Shown: positions 42,188-53,030 of the stretch, piece by piece
How the letters are laid out: each line of letters opens with the position of its first letter
Numbering within the stretch: position 1 is the stretch's first letter
NCBI RefSeq assembly: GCF_007830635.1
Contig: NZ_VLLA01000002.1
Span: forward strand, 682,001 to 746,000
Source of the DNA: Bradyrhizobium huanghuaihaiense
Lineage (GTDB): Bacteria > Pseudomonadota > Alphaproteobacteria > Rhizobiales > Xanthobacteraceae
DNA length: 64,000 nucleotides
Reading direction: 5' to 3'
Translations under genes and position numbers: made by a program
Notes under the pieces: generated by a model
What the model was told of the DNA's origin: nothing
Databases searched by the model: none
What the model saw: only the letters and a program-made list of their open reading frames with translations

Positions 42188-43854
42188 GCGAAGAGCTGCT
42201 CAGGATCGAGGACCTGCAAGTCTCGTTCTCGACGCGGCGTGGCATGGTCGAGGCTGTGCGCGGCGTGACGCTCTCGGTCGGGAAGGGCGAGATGCTCGGC
42301 CTCGTCGGCGAGAGCGGCTCGGGCAAGTCGGTGACCGGCTTTGCGACGACCCGGCTGCTCGATGCCGCCGGGCGCGTGACCGGCGGAAGAATCCTGTTTC
42401 GCGGGCAGGACGTGACGAAGCTCCGGGGCGATGACCTCCGTCACCTCCAGGGCGCCGCGATGTCGATGATCTTCCAGAATCCGCGCGCGGCGCTGAACCC
42501 CATTCGCGCGATCGGTCTGCAGATCGCGGATGCGATCCTCACCCACAAGCGGATCTCCAAGGACGCCGCGCGCGCCGAGGCGCTGGACCTGCTGCGCGCG
42601 GTTCAGATCCGCGATCCCGAGGCGCGGATGAATGCCTATCCGCACGAGCTCTCCGGCGGCATGTGCCAGCGCGTTATGATCGCGATCGCGATCTCCTGCA
42701 ATCCCGCGCTCCTGATTGCGGACGAGCCGACCACCGGCCTCGACGTCACGACCCAGAAGGTGGTGATGGATCTGCTTGCGGACATTGCCGCCGCGCGCGG
42801 CATGGCGACGATCCTGATCACGCACGACCTCGGGCTCGCCGCACGCTATTGCCGCCGCATCGCGGTGATGGAGCGCGGCCGCATCGTCGAGGAGGCGAGC
42901 CCCAGGACGCTCTTCAGCACACCGCAGCATGCCTATACGAGGCGCCTCGTCGCGGCATCGCCGACTGCCACCTCCCGGATCGAGGATCTCGTGACGGAGG
43001 AGGAGCGGGAGCGTTACGCGACTGTCGTCAGCAAGCCCCGGCAGGAGCCCGCACACGGGACGCCGCCGCTGCTGGAAGTGCGCAAGCTCGCAAAACGTTT
43101 CGACCAGGGCTCTGCTGCGGTTGCCGACTTCTCGATGACGATGGCCGGCGGCGAGAGTGTCGGGCTCGTCGGCGAGTCCGGCTCCGGCAAGAGCACGACG
43201 TCGCGCATGATCTGCCGCCTGATCGATCCGAGCGAAGGCGACATCGTGTTCGACGGGCAGTCGATCGGTCATGTCGCCTCGCGCGATTTCCATCGCTCGC
43301 GCTTTCGTAAAGACATCCAGATGGTCTTTCAGGACCCGAACGAGAGCCTCAACCCGCGCTACACGGCCTTCGACTGCATCGCCCATCCCCTGATGCGGCT
43401 CGACGGCATGTGCGTTGGCGATGCGTTGCGCAAGCGGGTGGAAGAATGCGCCGAACGGGTCGGGTTGCCGCTCGATCTGCTGCCGCGTTTTCCGCACCAG
43501 CTCTCCGGCGGCCAGAAGGCGCGCGTCGGCATTGCCCGCGCCATCGCCTGCCGGCCGCGGCTGCTCGTGCTGGACGAGCCGACCGCTGCGCTCGACGTCT
43601 CGGTGCAGGCGGTTGTGCTGCAACTGCTCGATCGCCTCAGGCGCGAGAATGACATCGCGCTGCTGTTCGTCAGCCACGATCTCAACGTGGTGCGCATGCT
43701 GTGCGACCGCACCATCGTGCTGCGCAATGGTGGCATCGTGGAGCAGGGGGAGAGCCGGGCGCTATTCGATAATCCGAAGACCGACTACACCCGCAAGCTG
43801 GTCGAGGCGATCCCGCATATCGAGACCGGCGCGGCACTGGCGGCTGCTCTTTAA
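42184..43854 (+). CDS. Dual ABC ATPase (DppD-DppF fusion, cluster 1)
   Basis: A fused ATPase of 556 residues with two complete nucleotide-binding domains. The first has Walker [10 protein letters not shown], signature [12 protein letters not shown] and Walker [12 protein letters not shown]. The second, from about residue 295, has [23 protein letters not shown] and [12 protein letters not shown]. It drives the two permeases encoded upstream. The first signature carries Cys where Arg is usual (GMRQR), which is probably tolerated. It is the last gene of the sigma-54 operon. Confidence 0.93.
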   Translation: MSEELLRIEDLQVSFSTRRGMVEAVRGVTLSVGKGEMLGLVGESGSGKSVTGFATTRLLDAAGRVTGGRILFRGQDVTKLRGDDLRHLQGAAMSMIFQNPRAALNPIRAIGLQIADAILTHKRISKDAARAEALDLLRAVQIRDPEARMNAYPHELSGGMCQRVMIAIAISCNPALLIADEPTTGLDVTTQKVVMDLLADIAAARGMATILITHDLGLAARYCRRIAVMERGRIVEEASPRTLFSTPQHAYTRRLVAASPTATSRIEDLVTEEERERYATVVSKPRQEPAHGTPPLLEVRKLAKRFDQGSAAVADFSMTMAGGESVGLVGESGSGKSTTSRMICRLIDPSEGDIVFDGQSIGHVASRDFHRSRFRKDIQMVFQDPNESLNPRYTAFDCIAHPLMRLDGMCVGDALRKRVEECAERVGLPLDLLPRFPHQLSGGQKARVGIARAIACRPRLLVLDEPTAALDVSVQAVVLQLLDRLRRENDIALLFVSHDLNVVRMLCDRTIVLRNGGIVEQGESRALFDNPKTDYTRKLVEAIPHIETGAALAAAL

Positions 43855-43920
43855 GGCCTTGCAAGTCAACGTGGGCCAGCCAAAAAGTCGATGAGATCCC
43901 GCTGGCGGGGGCCCATTTAC

Positions 43921-43936
43921 TGGCATACCATTTGCT
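43921..43936 (+). promoter_or_regulatory. Sigma-54 (RpoN) -24/-12 promoter candidate for the second peptide ABC operon
   Basis: TGGCATA-CCAT-TTGCT fits TGGCAYR-N4-TTGCW, with GG (43922-43923) and GC (43934-43935) exactly 10 bp apart. The predicted start is near 43947, some 60 bp before the binding-protein ATG at 44009. Confidence 0.75.
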
Positions 43937-43945
43937 TGCAAATGG
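43928..43945. promoter_or_regulatory. Palindrome overlapping the -12 element
   Basis: CCATTTGC-TT-GCAAATGG is a perfect 8-bp inverted repeat with a 2-bp centre that covers the -12 half of the sigma-54 site. A protein bound here would block sigma-54 polymerase. The right arm can also pair with GCCCATTT at 43911-43918 (AAATGGGC at 43940-43947). Confidence 0.5.
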
Positions 43946-44008
43946 GCTCGGTTTCACTTGCCCTTGGCCAATGAACAGCTGGCATCGCGGCATTACTGGG
44001 AGGACTTC

Positions 44009-45613
44009 ATGGATCGCAGGACGGTATTGAAGGGACTGGCTGGCGCGGGCGGACTGGCATTGACGGGTGGCCTTTCGGCCCCGGCGATCGCCCAGGGCGC
44101 GGCGGCCCGCACCCTGCGATTCGTGCCGCAGGCCAATCTCGCCAATTTCGACCCGATCTGGGGCACGCAGTACGTCGTGCGCAACGCGGCCGCGATGGTC
44201 TGGGACACGCTCTACGGCATCGACTCCTCGTTCCAGCCGCAGCGGCAGATGGTCGAATCCGAGGAAGTGACGGACGACGGCACGACCTGGACGTTCAAGC
44301 TGCGCCCGGGCCTCAAATTCCACGACGGCGCGCCGGTGCTGAGCAAGGACGTCGTCGCAAGCCTCACCCGCTGGTCGGCGCGCGATCCGATGGGCCTGAT
44401 GATCAAGGCGCTCCAGCAGGAGTTGACGGCCGTTGACGACCGCACCTTCAAATGGGTGCTGAAGCAGCCTTTCCCGAAAATGCTCTACGCGCTGGGCAAG
44501 AACAATTCGCCATGCGCCTTCATCATGCCCGAGCGCATCGCGCAGACCGATCCGTTCAAGCAGATTTCCGAATATGTCGGCTCCGGTCCGCTGAAGTTCG
44601 CCAAGAGCGAGTGGGTCCCCGGCGCCAAGGCCGTGTTCGAGAAATTCGCGGACTATTCACCGCGGCAGGAGAAGCCGTCGTGGCTCGCCGGCGGCAAGCA
44701 GGTGATGGTCGACCGCGTCGAGTGGGTGATCATGCCGGATCCGGCCACAGCGGCGGCCGCGCTGCAGAACGGCGAGATCGACTGGTGGGAGAATCCGATC
44801 GCGGATCTCGTTCCTGTTCTGAAGAAGAACAAGAACATCAGCGTCGATATCGGCGATCCCCTCGGCAATGTCGGCTCGTTCCGCATGAACTTCCTCTATC
44901 CGCCCTTCAACGACGTCAAGGCGCGGCGTGCGGTGCTGATGGCTCTCAGCCAGGAAGACTACATGCGCGCGATCGTCGGCGACGACAATTCGCTGTGGAA
45001 GCCGCTGCCCGGCTACTTCACGCCGGATACGCCGCTCTACACCGAAGTGGGTGGCGAGATTCTGAAGGGCAAGCGCGATCTGGACGCCGCCAAGAAGCTG
45101 CTCGCCGAGAGCGGCTATTCCGGCCAGCCGGTGACGTGTCTCGTCGCGCAGGACCAGCCGATCACCAAGGCGATGGGCGACGTGACCGCCGACCTCCTCA
45201 AGAAGCTCGGCATGAATGTCGACTTCGTCGCGACCGATTGGGGCACGGTCGGCTCCCGCCGCGCGCAGAAGACACCGCCCGGACAGGGCGGCTGGAACAT
45301 GTTCCACACCTGGCACGCGGGCGCGGATTGCGTCAATCCGGCTCCCTACACCGCCATTCGCGCCAATGGCGACAAGGCCTGGTTCGGCTGGCCGACCAGC
45401 GCAGGCACCGAAAAGGAGGTCGCGTCGTGGTTCGAGGCCAAGAACCTCGACGAGGAGAAGGCCGCCATCGGCCGTCTCAACAAGGCGGCGATCGATGACG
45501 TCGTCTACGCTCCGACCGGCTTCTTCCTGAGCTACACCGCGTGGCGCAAGAACGTCTCCGGCGTGACCAAGGGACCGTTGCCCTTGTTCTGGGGCGTGTC
45601 GAAGTCTGCATGA
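44009..45613 (+). CDS. Peptide-type ABC transporter substrate-binding protein with Tat signal (cluster 2)
   Basis: A family-5 binding protein of 534 residues from the ATG at 44009, preceded by GGGAGG at five bases; an in-frame TTG upstream is less likely. The N-terminus DRRTVLKGLAGAGGLALTGG is a twin-arginine signal ending at APAIA, so it is probably exported folded, unlike the Sec-dependent binding proteins of the other two clusters. Family stretches VTDDGTTWTFKLRPGLKFHDG and VLSKDVVASLTRW follow. It feeds the permeases downstream. Confidence 0.91.
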   Translation: MDRRTVLKGLAGAGGLALTGGLSAPAIAQGAAARTLRFVPQANLANFDPIWGTQYVVRNAAAMVWDTLYGIDSSFQPQRQMVESEEVTDDGTTWTFKLRPGLKFHDGAPVLSKDVVASLTRWSARDPMGLMIKALQQELTAVDDRTFKWVLKQPFPKMLYALGKNNSPCAFIMPERIAQTDPFKQISEYVGSGPLKFAKSEWVPGAKAVFEKFADYSPRQEKPSWLAGGKQVMVDRVEWVIMPDPATAAAALQNGEIDWWENPIADLVPVLKKNKNISVDIGDPLGNVGSFRMNFLYPPFNDVKARRAVLMALSQEDYMRAIVGDDNSLWKPLPGYFTPDTPLYTEVGGEILKGKRDLDAAKKLLAESGYSGQPVTCLVAQDQPITKAMGDVTADLLKKLGMNVDFVATDWGTVGSRRAQKTPPGQGGWNMFHTWHAGADCVNPAPYTAIRANGDKAWFGWPTSAGTEKEVASWFEAKNLDEEKAAIGRLNKAAIDDVVYAPTGFFLSYTAWRKNVSGVTKGPLPLFWGVSKSA

Positions 45614-45630
45614 TCGTGCGTTGAGGCCAG

Positions 45631-46572
45631 ATGCTCTCTTACATCCTCCGTCGCATCGTCGCGACCTTGCCGGTCATGGCAATCGTCGCGCTGTTCGTGT
45701 TCAGCCTGCTTTACATTGCGCCGGGTGATCCGGCCGTGGTGATTGCGGGCGATCAGGCAAGCCCGGAGGATGTGGAGCGCATCCGCCAGAGCCTGGGGCT
45801 GGACCGGCCCTTCCTGGTCCAGTTCGGAAGCTGGGTCTGGCGCATCCTGCATGGCGATCTCGGCACCTCGATCTTCACCAACCTGCCGGTCTCGGCGATG
45901 ATCGGGCAGCGTCTCGGACCGACGCTGTCGCTGATGATCGTCACGCTGCTGCTCACGATCGTGGTGGCGGTGCCGCTCGGCGTGGTGGCGGCCTGGAAGG
46001 CCGGCAGCCTGATCGACCGCGTCATCATGGGCTTTGCCGTGTTCGGCTTCTCACTGCCCGTCTTCGTGGTCGGCTACATGCTCGCCTACGTCTTCGCGCT
46101 CGAGCTCGAATGGCTTCCGGTGCAGGGCTATACGCCGCTCACACAAGGCCTCTGGCCGTGGCTGGAGAACCTGATCCTGCCGGCGATCGCGCTCGGCTGC
46201 GTCTACATCGCGCTGGTCGCGCGCATCACCCGCGCCGCCATGCTCGAAGTTCTGCAGCAGGACTATATCCGCACCGCCAAGGCCAAGGGCCTCGGGCAGG
46301 GCGGCATCCTGTTCATTCATGCGCTGAAGAACGCTGCGGTGCCGATCGTGACCGTGATCGGGATCGGCATTGCGCTGCTGATCGGCGGCGCGGTCGTCAC
46401 CGAAAGCGTGTTCGCGATTCCCGGCCTCGGCCGGCTCACGATCGATGCGATCCTGCGCCGCGACTATCCGGTCATCCAGGGCATCGTGCTGCTGTTCAGC
46501 TTCGTCTACGTCCTCGTCAATCTGATGATCGACGTCACCTATACGCTCGTTGACCCGAGGATCCGCTATTGA
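45631..46572 (+). CDS. Peptide ABC transporter permease (DppB type, cluster 2)
   Basis: A 313-residue DppB-type permease. It has the [25 protein letters not shown] first helix (about residues 4-28), GDPAVVIAG, the EAA loop [15 protein letters not shown] and an LVDPRIRY C-terminus. It starts 17 bp after the binding-protein gene, and the next permease's TTG overlaps its stop (TTGA). It forms the inner-membrane channel with the following permease. Confidence 0.93.
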   Translation: MLSYILRRIVATLPVMAIVALFVFSLLYIAPGDPAVVIAGDQASPEDVERIRQSLGLDRPFLVQFGSWVWRILHGDLGTSIFTNLPVSAMIGQRLGPTLSLMIVTLLLTIVVAVPLGVVAAWKAGSLIDRVIMGFAVFGFSLPVFVVGYMLAYVFALELEWLPVQGYTPLTQGLWPWLENLILPAIALGCVYIALVARITRAAMLEVLQQDYIRTAKAKGLGQGGILFIHALKNAAVPIVTVIGIGIALLIGGAVVTESVFAIPGLGRLTIDAILRRDYPVIQGIVLLFSFVYVLVNLMIDVTYTLVDPRIRY

Positions 46573-47492
46573 CCGACATCACCGTCAACCCGCAATCGCT
46601 TCCGGCCGGCCTCGTCCTTGCGCCGCAACTGCCGGAGATCCTCCGGCCGGTCAAGATCCGGCGCGGCTTCATCGGAATGCTGCGCGGCCATCCGACGGTC
46701 GCGATCGGCGGCGCGCTGCTGCTGACCCTCGTGCTGATCGCGATCTTCGCGCCCTATCTCGGCACCGTCGATCCGACCGCCCTTGCGCCCGCCAAGCGGA
46801 CGCGGGCGCCGTCGGCCGATTTCTGGTTCGGCACCGACGTGCTCGGCCGCGACATCTATTCGCGCGTGCTCTTTGGCGCGCGGGTCTCGCTCACGGTCGG
46901 CCTGTCGGTCGCGATCTTCGCATCCGCAGCGGGACTTGCGATCGGCATGATCTCGGGTTTCATCCGCTGGGCCGACGGCATCCTGATGCGCTTCATGGAC
47001 GGCCTGATGTCGATCCCGCCGATCCTGCTCGCCATCGCGCTGATGGCCTTGACGCGCGGCAGCGTCGGCAACGTCATCCTGGCGATCACCATCGCCGAGA
47101 TCCCGCGCGTCTCGCGCCTCGTGCGCAGCGTCGTGCTGTCGCTGCGCGAGCAGCCCTATGTCGACGCGGCGGTGGCCTGCGGCACGCGCACGCCGATGAT
47201 CATCCTGCGCCACATCCTGCCCAACACGGTTGCGCCGATGCTGGTGCAGGCGACCTATATCTGCGCCAGCGCCATGATCACCGAGGCGATCCTGTCCTTC
47301 ATCGGCGCGGGCACGCCGCCCACCATTCCGTCCTGGGGTAACATCATGGCCGAAGGCCGCGCGCTGTGGCAGGTCAAGCCCTACATCGTATTCTTCCCGG
47401 CGGCGTTCCTGTCCGTCACCGTGCTCGCCGTGAACCTGCTCGGCGACGGCCTTCGCGATGCGCTCGATCCGCGCATGGCCAAGAGCCTGTGA
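46569..47492 (+). CDS. Peptide ABC transporter permease (DppC type, cluster 2), TTG start
   Basis: A 307-residue DppC-type permease whose most plausible start is the rare TTG at 46569, overlapping the previous stop; the next ATG in frame would remove residues before the first helix but keep the core, so it cannot be excluded. Motifs are [17 protein letters not shown], the EAA loop [14 protein letters not shown] and [15 protein letters not shown]. The N-terminal ~40 residues before helix 1 are cytoplasmic and slightly longer than usual. Confidence 0.9.
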   Translation: MTDITVNPQSLPAGLVLAPQLPEILRPVKIRRGFIGMLRGHPTVAIGGALLLTLVLIAIFAPYLGTVDPTALAPAKRTRAPSADFWFGTDVLGRDIYSRVLFGARVSLTVGLSVAIFASAAGLAIGMISGFIRWADGILMRFMDGLMSIPPILLAIALMALTRGSVGNVILAITIAEIPRVSRLVRSVVLSLREQPYVDAAVACGTRTPMIILRHILPNTVAPMLVQATYICASAMITEAILSFIGAGTPPTIPSWGNIMAEGRALWQVKPYIVFFPAAFLSVTVLAVNLLGDGLRDALDPRMAKSL

Positions 47493-47511
47493 TAGTGCGG
47501 GGCTGATCACG

Positions 47512-48497
<986 letters not shown>

Positions 48498-48501
<4 letters not shown>

Positions 48502-49481
48502 GTCCTCCGCTGCTCCAGGTCAACGACCTCAAGAAGCATTTTCCGATCAACAAGGGCCTCTTCGGACGGCAAACCGAATTCGTCTATGCCGTCGACGGCG
48601 TGTCGTTCGAGATCGCGCGCGGCGAGACCTTGTCGCTGGTCGGCGAGTCCGGCTGCGGCAAGTCGACGGTCGGCCGCGCCATCCTGCGCCTGTTCGACAT
48701 CACCTCGGGCCAGGTCATTCTCGACGGCCAGCGTATCGACGACGCGCATCCGAGCACGATGCGCCAGATGCGCCGGCGCGTGCAGGTCGTGTTCCAGGAT
48801 CCGTTCTCGAGCCTCAACCCGCGCATGCGCGTGCGCGACATCCTCGCCGAGCCGATCCGCAATTTCGGCCTCGCCAAGTCGAAGGAAGATCTCGAGGTTC
48901 GCGTCACGGAGCTGATGGACACCGTACGCCTGCCGCGCGAGGCCTTGAACCGCCGGCCGCATGAATTCTCAGGCGGCCAGCGCCAGCGCATCGGCATCGC
49001 GCGGGCGCTCGCGGCCGAGCCCGAGCTGATCGTGTGCGACGAGGCGGTCTCGGCGCTCGACGTCTCGGTCAAGGCCCAGGTCGTCAATCTGCTGCAGGAC
49101 CTGCAGCAGAAGTTCGGCCTGGCGCTGCTGTTCATCAGCCATGACCTCGCCATCGTCGAGCACATGACCCACCGCGTCGCGGTGATGTATCTCGGCAAGA
49201 TCGTCGAGGTGGCGCCGCGCCGCGAGATCTTTGCCGCGCCGAGGCATCCCTACACCAAGGCGCTGCTCTCGGCGGTGCCGCTGCCCGAGCCCGGTGCCCA
49301 GCGCAATCCGATCATCCTCGGCGGCGACGTGCCGAGCCCGATCAATCCGCCGAAGGGATGCCGCTTCCACACCCGCTGCCCGTTCGTGTTCGACCGCTGC
49401 CGCACCGAGGAGCCGACGCTCCGCGCTGTCGGAGACGAGCAGTGGGTGGCGTGCCACCTCGATGCATTGCCGGTGAGTTGA
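48498..49481 (+). CDS. Peptide ABC transporter ATPase (DppF type, cluster 2)
   Basis: A 327-residue DppF-type ATPase. Walker [10 protein letters not shown], signature [15 protein letters not shown], Walker [13 protein letters not shown] (Ala for the usual Pro after DE, common in DppF) and the cysteine-bearing C-terminal extension [15 protein letters not shown] are visible. With the DppD-type protein it energises the cluster 2 importer. Its stop is 9 bp from the stop of the convergent aminotransferase gene. Confidence 0.94.
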
Positions 49482-49490
49482 GGCCCGGCG

Positions 49491-50837
49491 TCAGCCGATC
49501 GCGGTCAAGGCACGGCGGATGGCCGCAAAAATGTCGCCGATCTGTTCCTCGGTGATGATCAGCGGCGGCGAGATCAGCAGCGTGTCGCCGCTGCCGCGGA
49601 TCAGGATGCCGTCCTCGTAGCAGCGATTGGCGCATTCGCTGCCGCGCGCGCCCGGCGCGCCCTCGCGCGGCTTCAGGTCGATCGCGGCCAGGAGCCCGAT
49701 GTTGCGGATGTCGACGACATGGGGGAGCTCGCGCAAGCCATGCGCGTGGTTTTCCCACACCGGCGCGAGGCGGCGCGCCCGCTCGAACAGGCCGAGATCC
49801 TGATACACGTCGAGCGCGGCAAGACCCGCCGCGCAGGCCAGCGGATGCGCCGAATAGGTGTAGCCGTGGAACAACTCGATCGCGTTGTCCGACCCCTGCA
49901 TCAGCGCGTCATAAACCTTGCCGCTGACGATGACGCCGCCCATCGGCACAGCCGCATTGGTCATGCCCTTGGCACAGGTGATGAGATCGGGTGTCACGCC
50001 GAAGGCGTTGGCGCCGAACGCCGCGCCGAGGCGACCGAAGCCGGTGATGACCTCATCGAAGATCAGGAGGATGCCGTGCTGGTCGCAGATCTGGCGCAGC
50101 CGTTCGAGATAGCCGACCGGCGGCGGCAGCACGCCTCCGGAACCGGTCACGGGCTCGACGATGACGGCGGCAATCGTCGAGGGATCGTGCACCTGCAGCA
50201 GTTTTGAAAGCTCGTCGGCGAGATGCGCGCCCCATTGCGGCTGTCCGCGCGAGAACGCTGCATGCTCCGGATCATGCGTGTGCGGCAGATGGTCGACCTC
50301 CGGCAGCAGCGGACCAAAGTCCCTGCGGTGGCGGACGATGCCGCTGACCGACAGGCCGCCCCAGCCCATGCCGTGATAGGCCTTGGCGCGTGAGATGAAG
50401 CGGATGCGGCTGGCGTCACCGCGGACGCGGTGATAGCCGCGCGCGATCTTCAGCGCGGTGTCAACCGATTCCGAGCCGGAATTGGTGAAGAAGACGTGGT
50501 CGAGTCCGGCGGGCGCAATCTCGGTGATGCGGCGGGCGAGCTCGAAGGCGGCCGGATGGCTCATCTGGAACGAGGAGACGAAGTCGAGCTTCGCCGCCTG
50601 CGCCTGGATCGCCTCGACGATGCGCCTTTGCGCATGTCCCGCGTTCACGCACCACAACCCCGCCATGCCGTCGAGAATGCGCCTGTCGTCATCGGTGATG
50701 TAGTGCATGCCCTCGGCGCCGACGAAGATGCGCGGTTTCGACTTGAACTGCCGGTTCGGCGTCATCGGCAGCCAGAACGGCTCCATGGCCTCGCGGGTGA
50801 GGGGGCTGTTGGAGGAAGCGAAGGCATTCATGGTCAT
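49491..50837 (-). CDS. Class III omega-aminotransferase
   Basis: A class III aminotransferase of 448 residues from the ATG at 50837 (another ATG two codons in). The PLP site is clear: FTNSGSESVDTALK, the ring aspartate in LIFDEVITGFGRLG and the Schiff-base lysine in TCAKGMTNAA. The overall pattern (FWLPMTPNRQFK near the N-terminus, GLWCVNAGH) is that of beta-alanine/omega-amino acid:pyruvate aminotransferases. It would deaminate a terminal-amino compound. It lies 17 bp downstream of the GntR gene and is probably controlled by it. Confidence 0.9.
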   Translation of the reverse strand: MTMNAFASSNSPLTREAMEPFWLPMTPNRQFKSKPRIFVGAEGMHYITDDDRRILDGMAGLWCVNAGHAQRRIVEAIQAQAAKLDFVSSFQMSHPAAFELARRITEIAPAGLDHVFFTNSGSESVDTALKIARGYHRVRGDASRIRFISRAKAYHGMGWGGLSVSGIVRHRRDFGPLLPEVDHLPHTHDPEHAAFSRGQPQWGAHLADELSKLLQVHDPSTIAAVIVEPVTGSGGVLPPPVGYLERLRQICDQHGILLIFDEVITGFGRLGAAFGANAFGVTPDLITCAKGMTNAAVPMGGVIVSGKVYDALMQGSDNAIELFHGYTYSAHPLACAAGLAALDVYQDLGLFERARRLAPVWENHAHGLRELPHVVDIRNIGLLAAIDLKPREGAPGARGSECANRCYEDGILIRGSGDTLLISPPLIITEEQIGDIFAAIRRALTAIG

Positions 50838-50854
50838 GACAACTCTTGCAAAGG

Positions 50855-51802
50855 TCAGGAGGCTTTGGATGGCGCGTTGGAATTGGCCGGGCCGCGCTTG
50901 AGCTTTGCTGCGCCTTCGAGATGCCGGCGCAGCAGCGCGGCGGCGGCCTCGTTCTGGCCGGCTTCGAGCTGGTCGAGGATGGCGAGATGCTCGCGGCAGT
51001 TCACGATCACGCGCTCGTGGCCGAAGGTCCAGTCGTAGTTGCCGAAGCGCCGCAGCCGGTTCTGCTGTTGAACCGCGACCAGCAGATAACGGTTGCCCGA
51101 TGCGGCGGCGAGGCCTTCGTGGAAGGCCGCGTTCATCTCGTAGAGCGCGATGCTGGCGGTGTCGCTCCACGGCATCGCCAGCATCTCCTGATGACGGCGG
51201 CGCATCTCGGCCGCCCAGGCCGGATCGAGCCTGAAGCCCGGTTCGAGCAGGCCGGCCGGCTCGATCAGCAGGCGATAGCGATAGCTCTCGTCGCGCGCCT
51301 GCGTATCGGCGAGCGTCGGCTGGAAGCGCCAGCCATGACCCGGCTTGCGCTGGACCGCGGCGACCTCGGCAAGCTTGCTGAGCACGCGCTGCACGATCGG
51401 CCGTGTCGCATCGTAGCGCTGCATCAGGTCGCGCTCGGAAACGTCCTCCGGCAGCCGGCCGGCGCGGCGGTCGCGCGCGATCGCGAGGAACAGCCGGTCG
51501 GTCTCGTCGGGGCTGGGCTTTGGCGGTACCTTATGCGTGGCGGGGGCGGCCTCCGCGACGAAATAGCCGCGGCTGGCACCGGCATGCACGAGCTTGCGCC
51601 GCGCCAAGAGCTTCAGCGCAGCGCGCACCGGCGTGCGCGAGACCTGGAGGCGCTCGGCGAGCGCGACTTCGGCAAGGCGCGTGCCGGGCGCGAGCCCTTC
51701 GCTCCGGATCAGGTCCATGATCCCGGCCGACAGTTCCCGCTGCAGCCGGCTTGGCGATGCTTTTTCCACGGCAGATTTCGCAGTCGAAGATTTTTGTTTC
51801 AT
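50855..51802 (-). CDS. GntR-family regulator with apparent second winged-helix domain
   Basis: A regulator of 315 residues from the ATG at 51802; an in-frame ATG 27 bp upstream is less likely. Residues ~18-80 are a GntR winged helix (VALAERLQVSRTPVRAALKLLARRKLV). Residues ~97-155 again look like a winged helix (ERDLMQRYDATRPIVQRVLSKL, then a wing GHGWRF), before an FCD-type all-helical effector domain (about 175-300). It is divergent from the C45/ABC operon and upstream of the aminotransferase, so it probably represses both in response to an acidic metabolite. Confidence 0.85.
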   Translation of the reverse strand: MKQKSSTAKSAVEKASPSRLQRELSAGIMDLIRSEGLAPGTRLAEVALAERLQVSRTPVRAALKLLARRKLVHAGASRGYFVAEAAPATHKVPPKPSPDETDRLFLAIARDRRAGRLPEDVSERDLMQRYDATRPIVQRVLSKLAEVAAVQRKPGHGWRFQPTLADTQARDESYRYRLLIEPAGLLEPGFRLDPAWAAEMRRRHQEMLAMPWSDTASIALYEMNAAFHEGLAAASGNRYLLVAVQQQNRLRRFGNYDWTFGHERVIVNCREHLAILDQLEAGQNEAAAALLRRHLEGAAKLKRGPANSNAPSKAS

Positions 51803-51814
51803 GTCATCACAAAA
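51792..51814. promoter_or_regulatory. Candidate GntR operator
   Basis: TTTTGT (51792-51797) and ACAAAA (51809-51814) are inverted 6-bp arms with an 11-bp spacer in an AT-rich patch between the divergent regulator and C45 genes; the left arm overlaps codons 2-4 of the regulator. Its position would allow autoregulation and control of the C45 operon. Confidence 0.35.
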
Positions 51815-51869
51815 TACATTAGGCTTCATGAGAAAGCAAAAGGAACTTCAAGAAGGAATTTGGCGTCCC

Positions 51870-53030
51870 ATGGTCGAGCCCTTTCCCCTGATCGAAATCT
51901 CCGGCCCGCCGCGCGAGCGTGGCCGTCAGTACGGGCAGAAGGCGGCGGGCCGCATCAAGAAGGGGACGACGCACTACTTCGCGCAGCTGAAGGAGCTCTC
52001 GCTCGATGCGAAGGGCGTATCCGAACTGGTGCGGGACTATCTGCCTGTTATCGAGGGCTTCGATCCGACCTATATCGAAGAGATGCGCGGCATTGCGGAG
52101 GGCGCCGACGTTCCGTTCGAGGATGTCGTGCTGCTCAACGCCCGCACAGAGATCCTCAAGCTTGCCAATCCAAAGATCCGCGCGCGCCTGAAGACGCCCG
52201 ACGAGCCTGACGGCTGCACCGGCGTCGTCGTGATGCCGCAGGCGGCCGCGAGCGGCCGCCTGATCCACTCCCAGAACTGGGACTGGAAGCGCGAATGCGC
52301 CGAGACGGCAGTGGTGCTGAAGGTCCGGCGCGATGACGGTCCTGATCTCATGACCTTCACCGAGGCCGGCGCCCTCGGTCGCTGTGGCTTCAACGCGGTC
52401 GGCATCGCGATCACCGCGAACTATCTCCAAAGTGACCGTGACTATCGCCAGGTCGGCGTGCCCTTGGCGCTGATCCGCCGCAAGGTGCTGGAACAGGAGC
52501 ATCTCGCGCTGGCGATGCGTGCCGTCTATTGCACCAGGAAGTCCGCGGCCAACAACATGATCGTCAGCCATCGCGAGGGCGTGGCGATTGATTTCGAATG
52601 TGCGCCGGATGAGACCTTTCAGGTGCATCCGCAGAACGGCCTGCTGGTGCACGCCAATCACTTCGTGAGCCCGGTTGCGCTCGGCAAGCTCAAGGACGCC
52701 GGCATCCAGGATACGCCCGATAGTCTCTACCGCGACATTCGCGTCCGCGATCTGCTGCAGCCGCACATCGGCAGCATCACCTTCGACACCGTCAAGAACG
52801 CCCTGTTCGACGAGTTCGCCTATCCCTGGTCGGTGTGCCGCCCGCCGCGCCGCAATCTCAGCAACAACCTCAGCGCCACCGTGGCGATGATCCTGATGGA
52901 GCCGGCGAGCGGAATGATGCAGGCGGCGCCGCTGCCGGCGCTCAATCGCGAGTTCACCACTTACCAGCTCGAGATCGACGAAATCGGGCGGGCCGCGTAC
53001 GAGCGGTCTGCCGCCGCGGGGGCCGCGTGA
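51870..53030 (+). CDS. C45-family (penicillin acyltransferase-like) N-terminal-nucleophile hydrolase
   Basis: A protein of 386 residues from the ATG at 51870; I prefer this because the family begins close to the IEISGPPRERGRQYG motif, but an ATG at 51828 is in frame. The self-processing site is D-G-C116-T-G, with the following GRLIHSQNWDW typical of acyl-CoA:6-aminopenicillanate acyltransferase and N-acyl hydrolases. Autocleavage before C116 would free the nucleophile. It probably deacylates an N-acyl amino compound. No signal peptide is seen, so it acts in the cytoplasm on an imported ligand; the ABC operon follows directly (TGATG). Confidence 0.85.
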   Translation: MVEPFPLIEISGPPRERGRQYGQKAAGRIKKGTTHYFAQLKELSLDAKGVSELVRDYLPVIEGFDPTYIEEMRGIAEGADVPFEDVVLLNARTEILKLANPKIRARLKTPDEPDGCTGVVVMPQAAASGRLIHSQNWDWKRECAETAVVLKVRRDDGPDLMTFTEAGALGRCGFNAVGIAITANYLQSDRDYRQVGVPLALIRRKVLEQEHLALAMRAVYCTRKSAANNMIVSHREGVAIDFECAPDETFQVHPQNGLLVHANHFVSPVALGKLKDAGIQDTPDSLYRDIRVRDLLQPHIGSITFDTVKNALFDEFAYPWSVCRPPRRNLSNNLSATVAMILMEPASGMMQAAPLPALNREFTTYQLEIDEIGRAAYERSAAAGAA

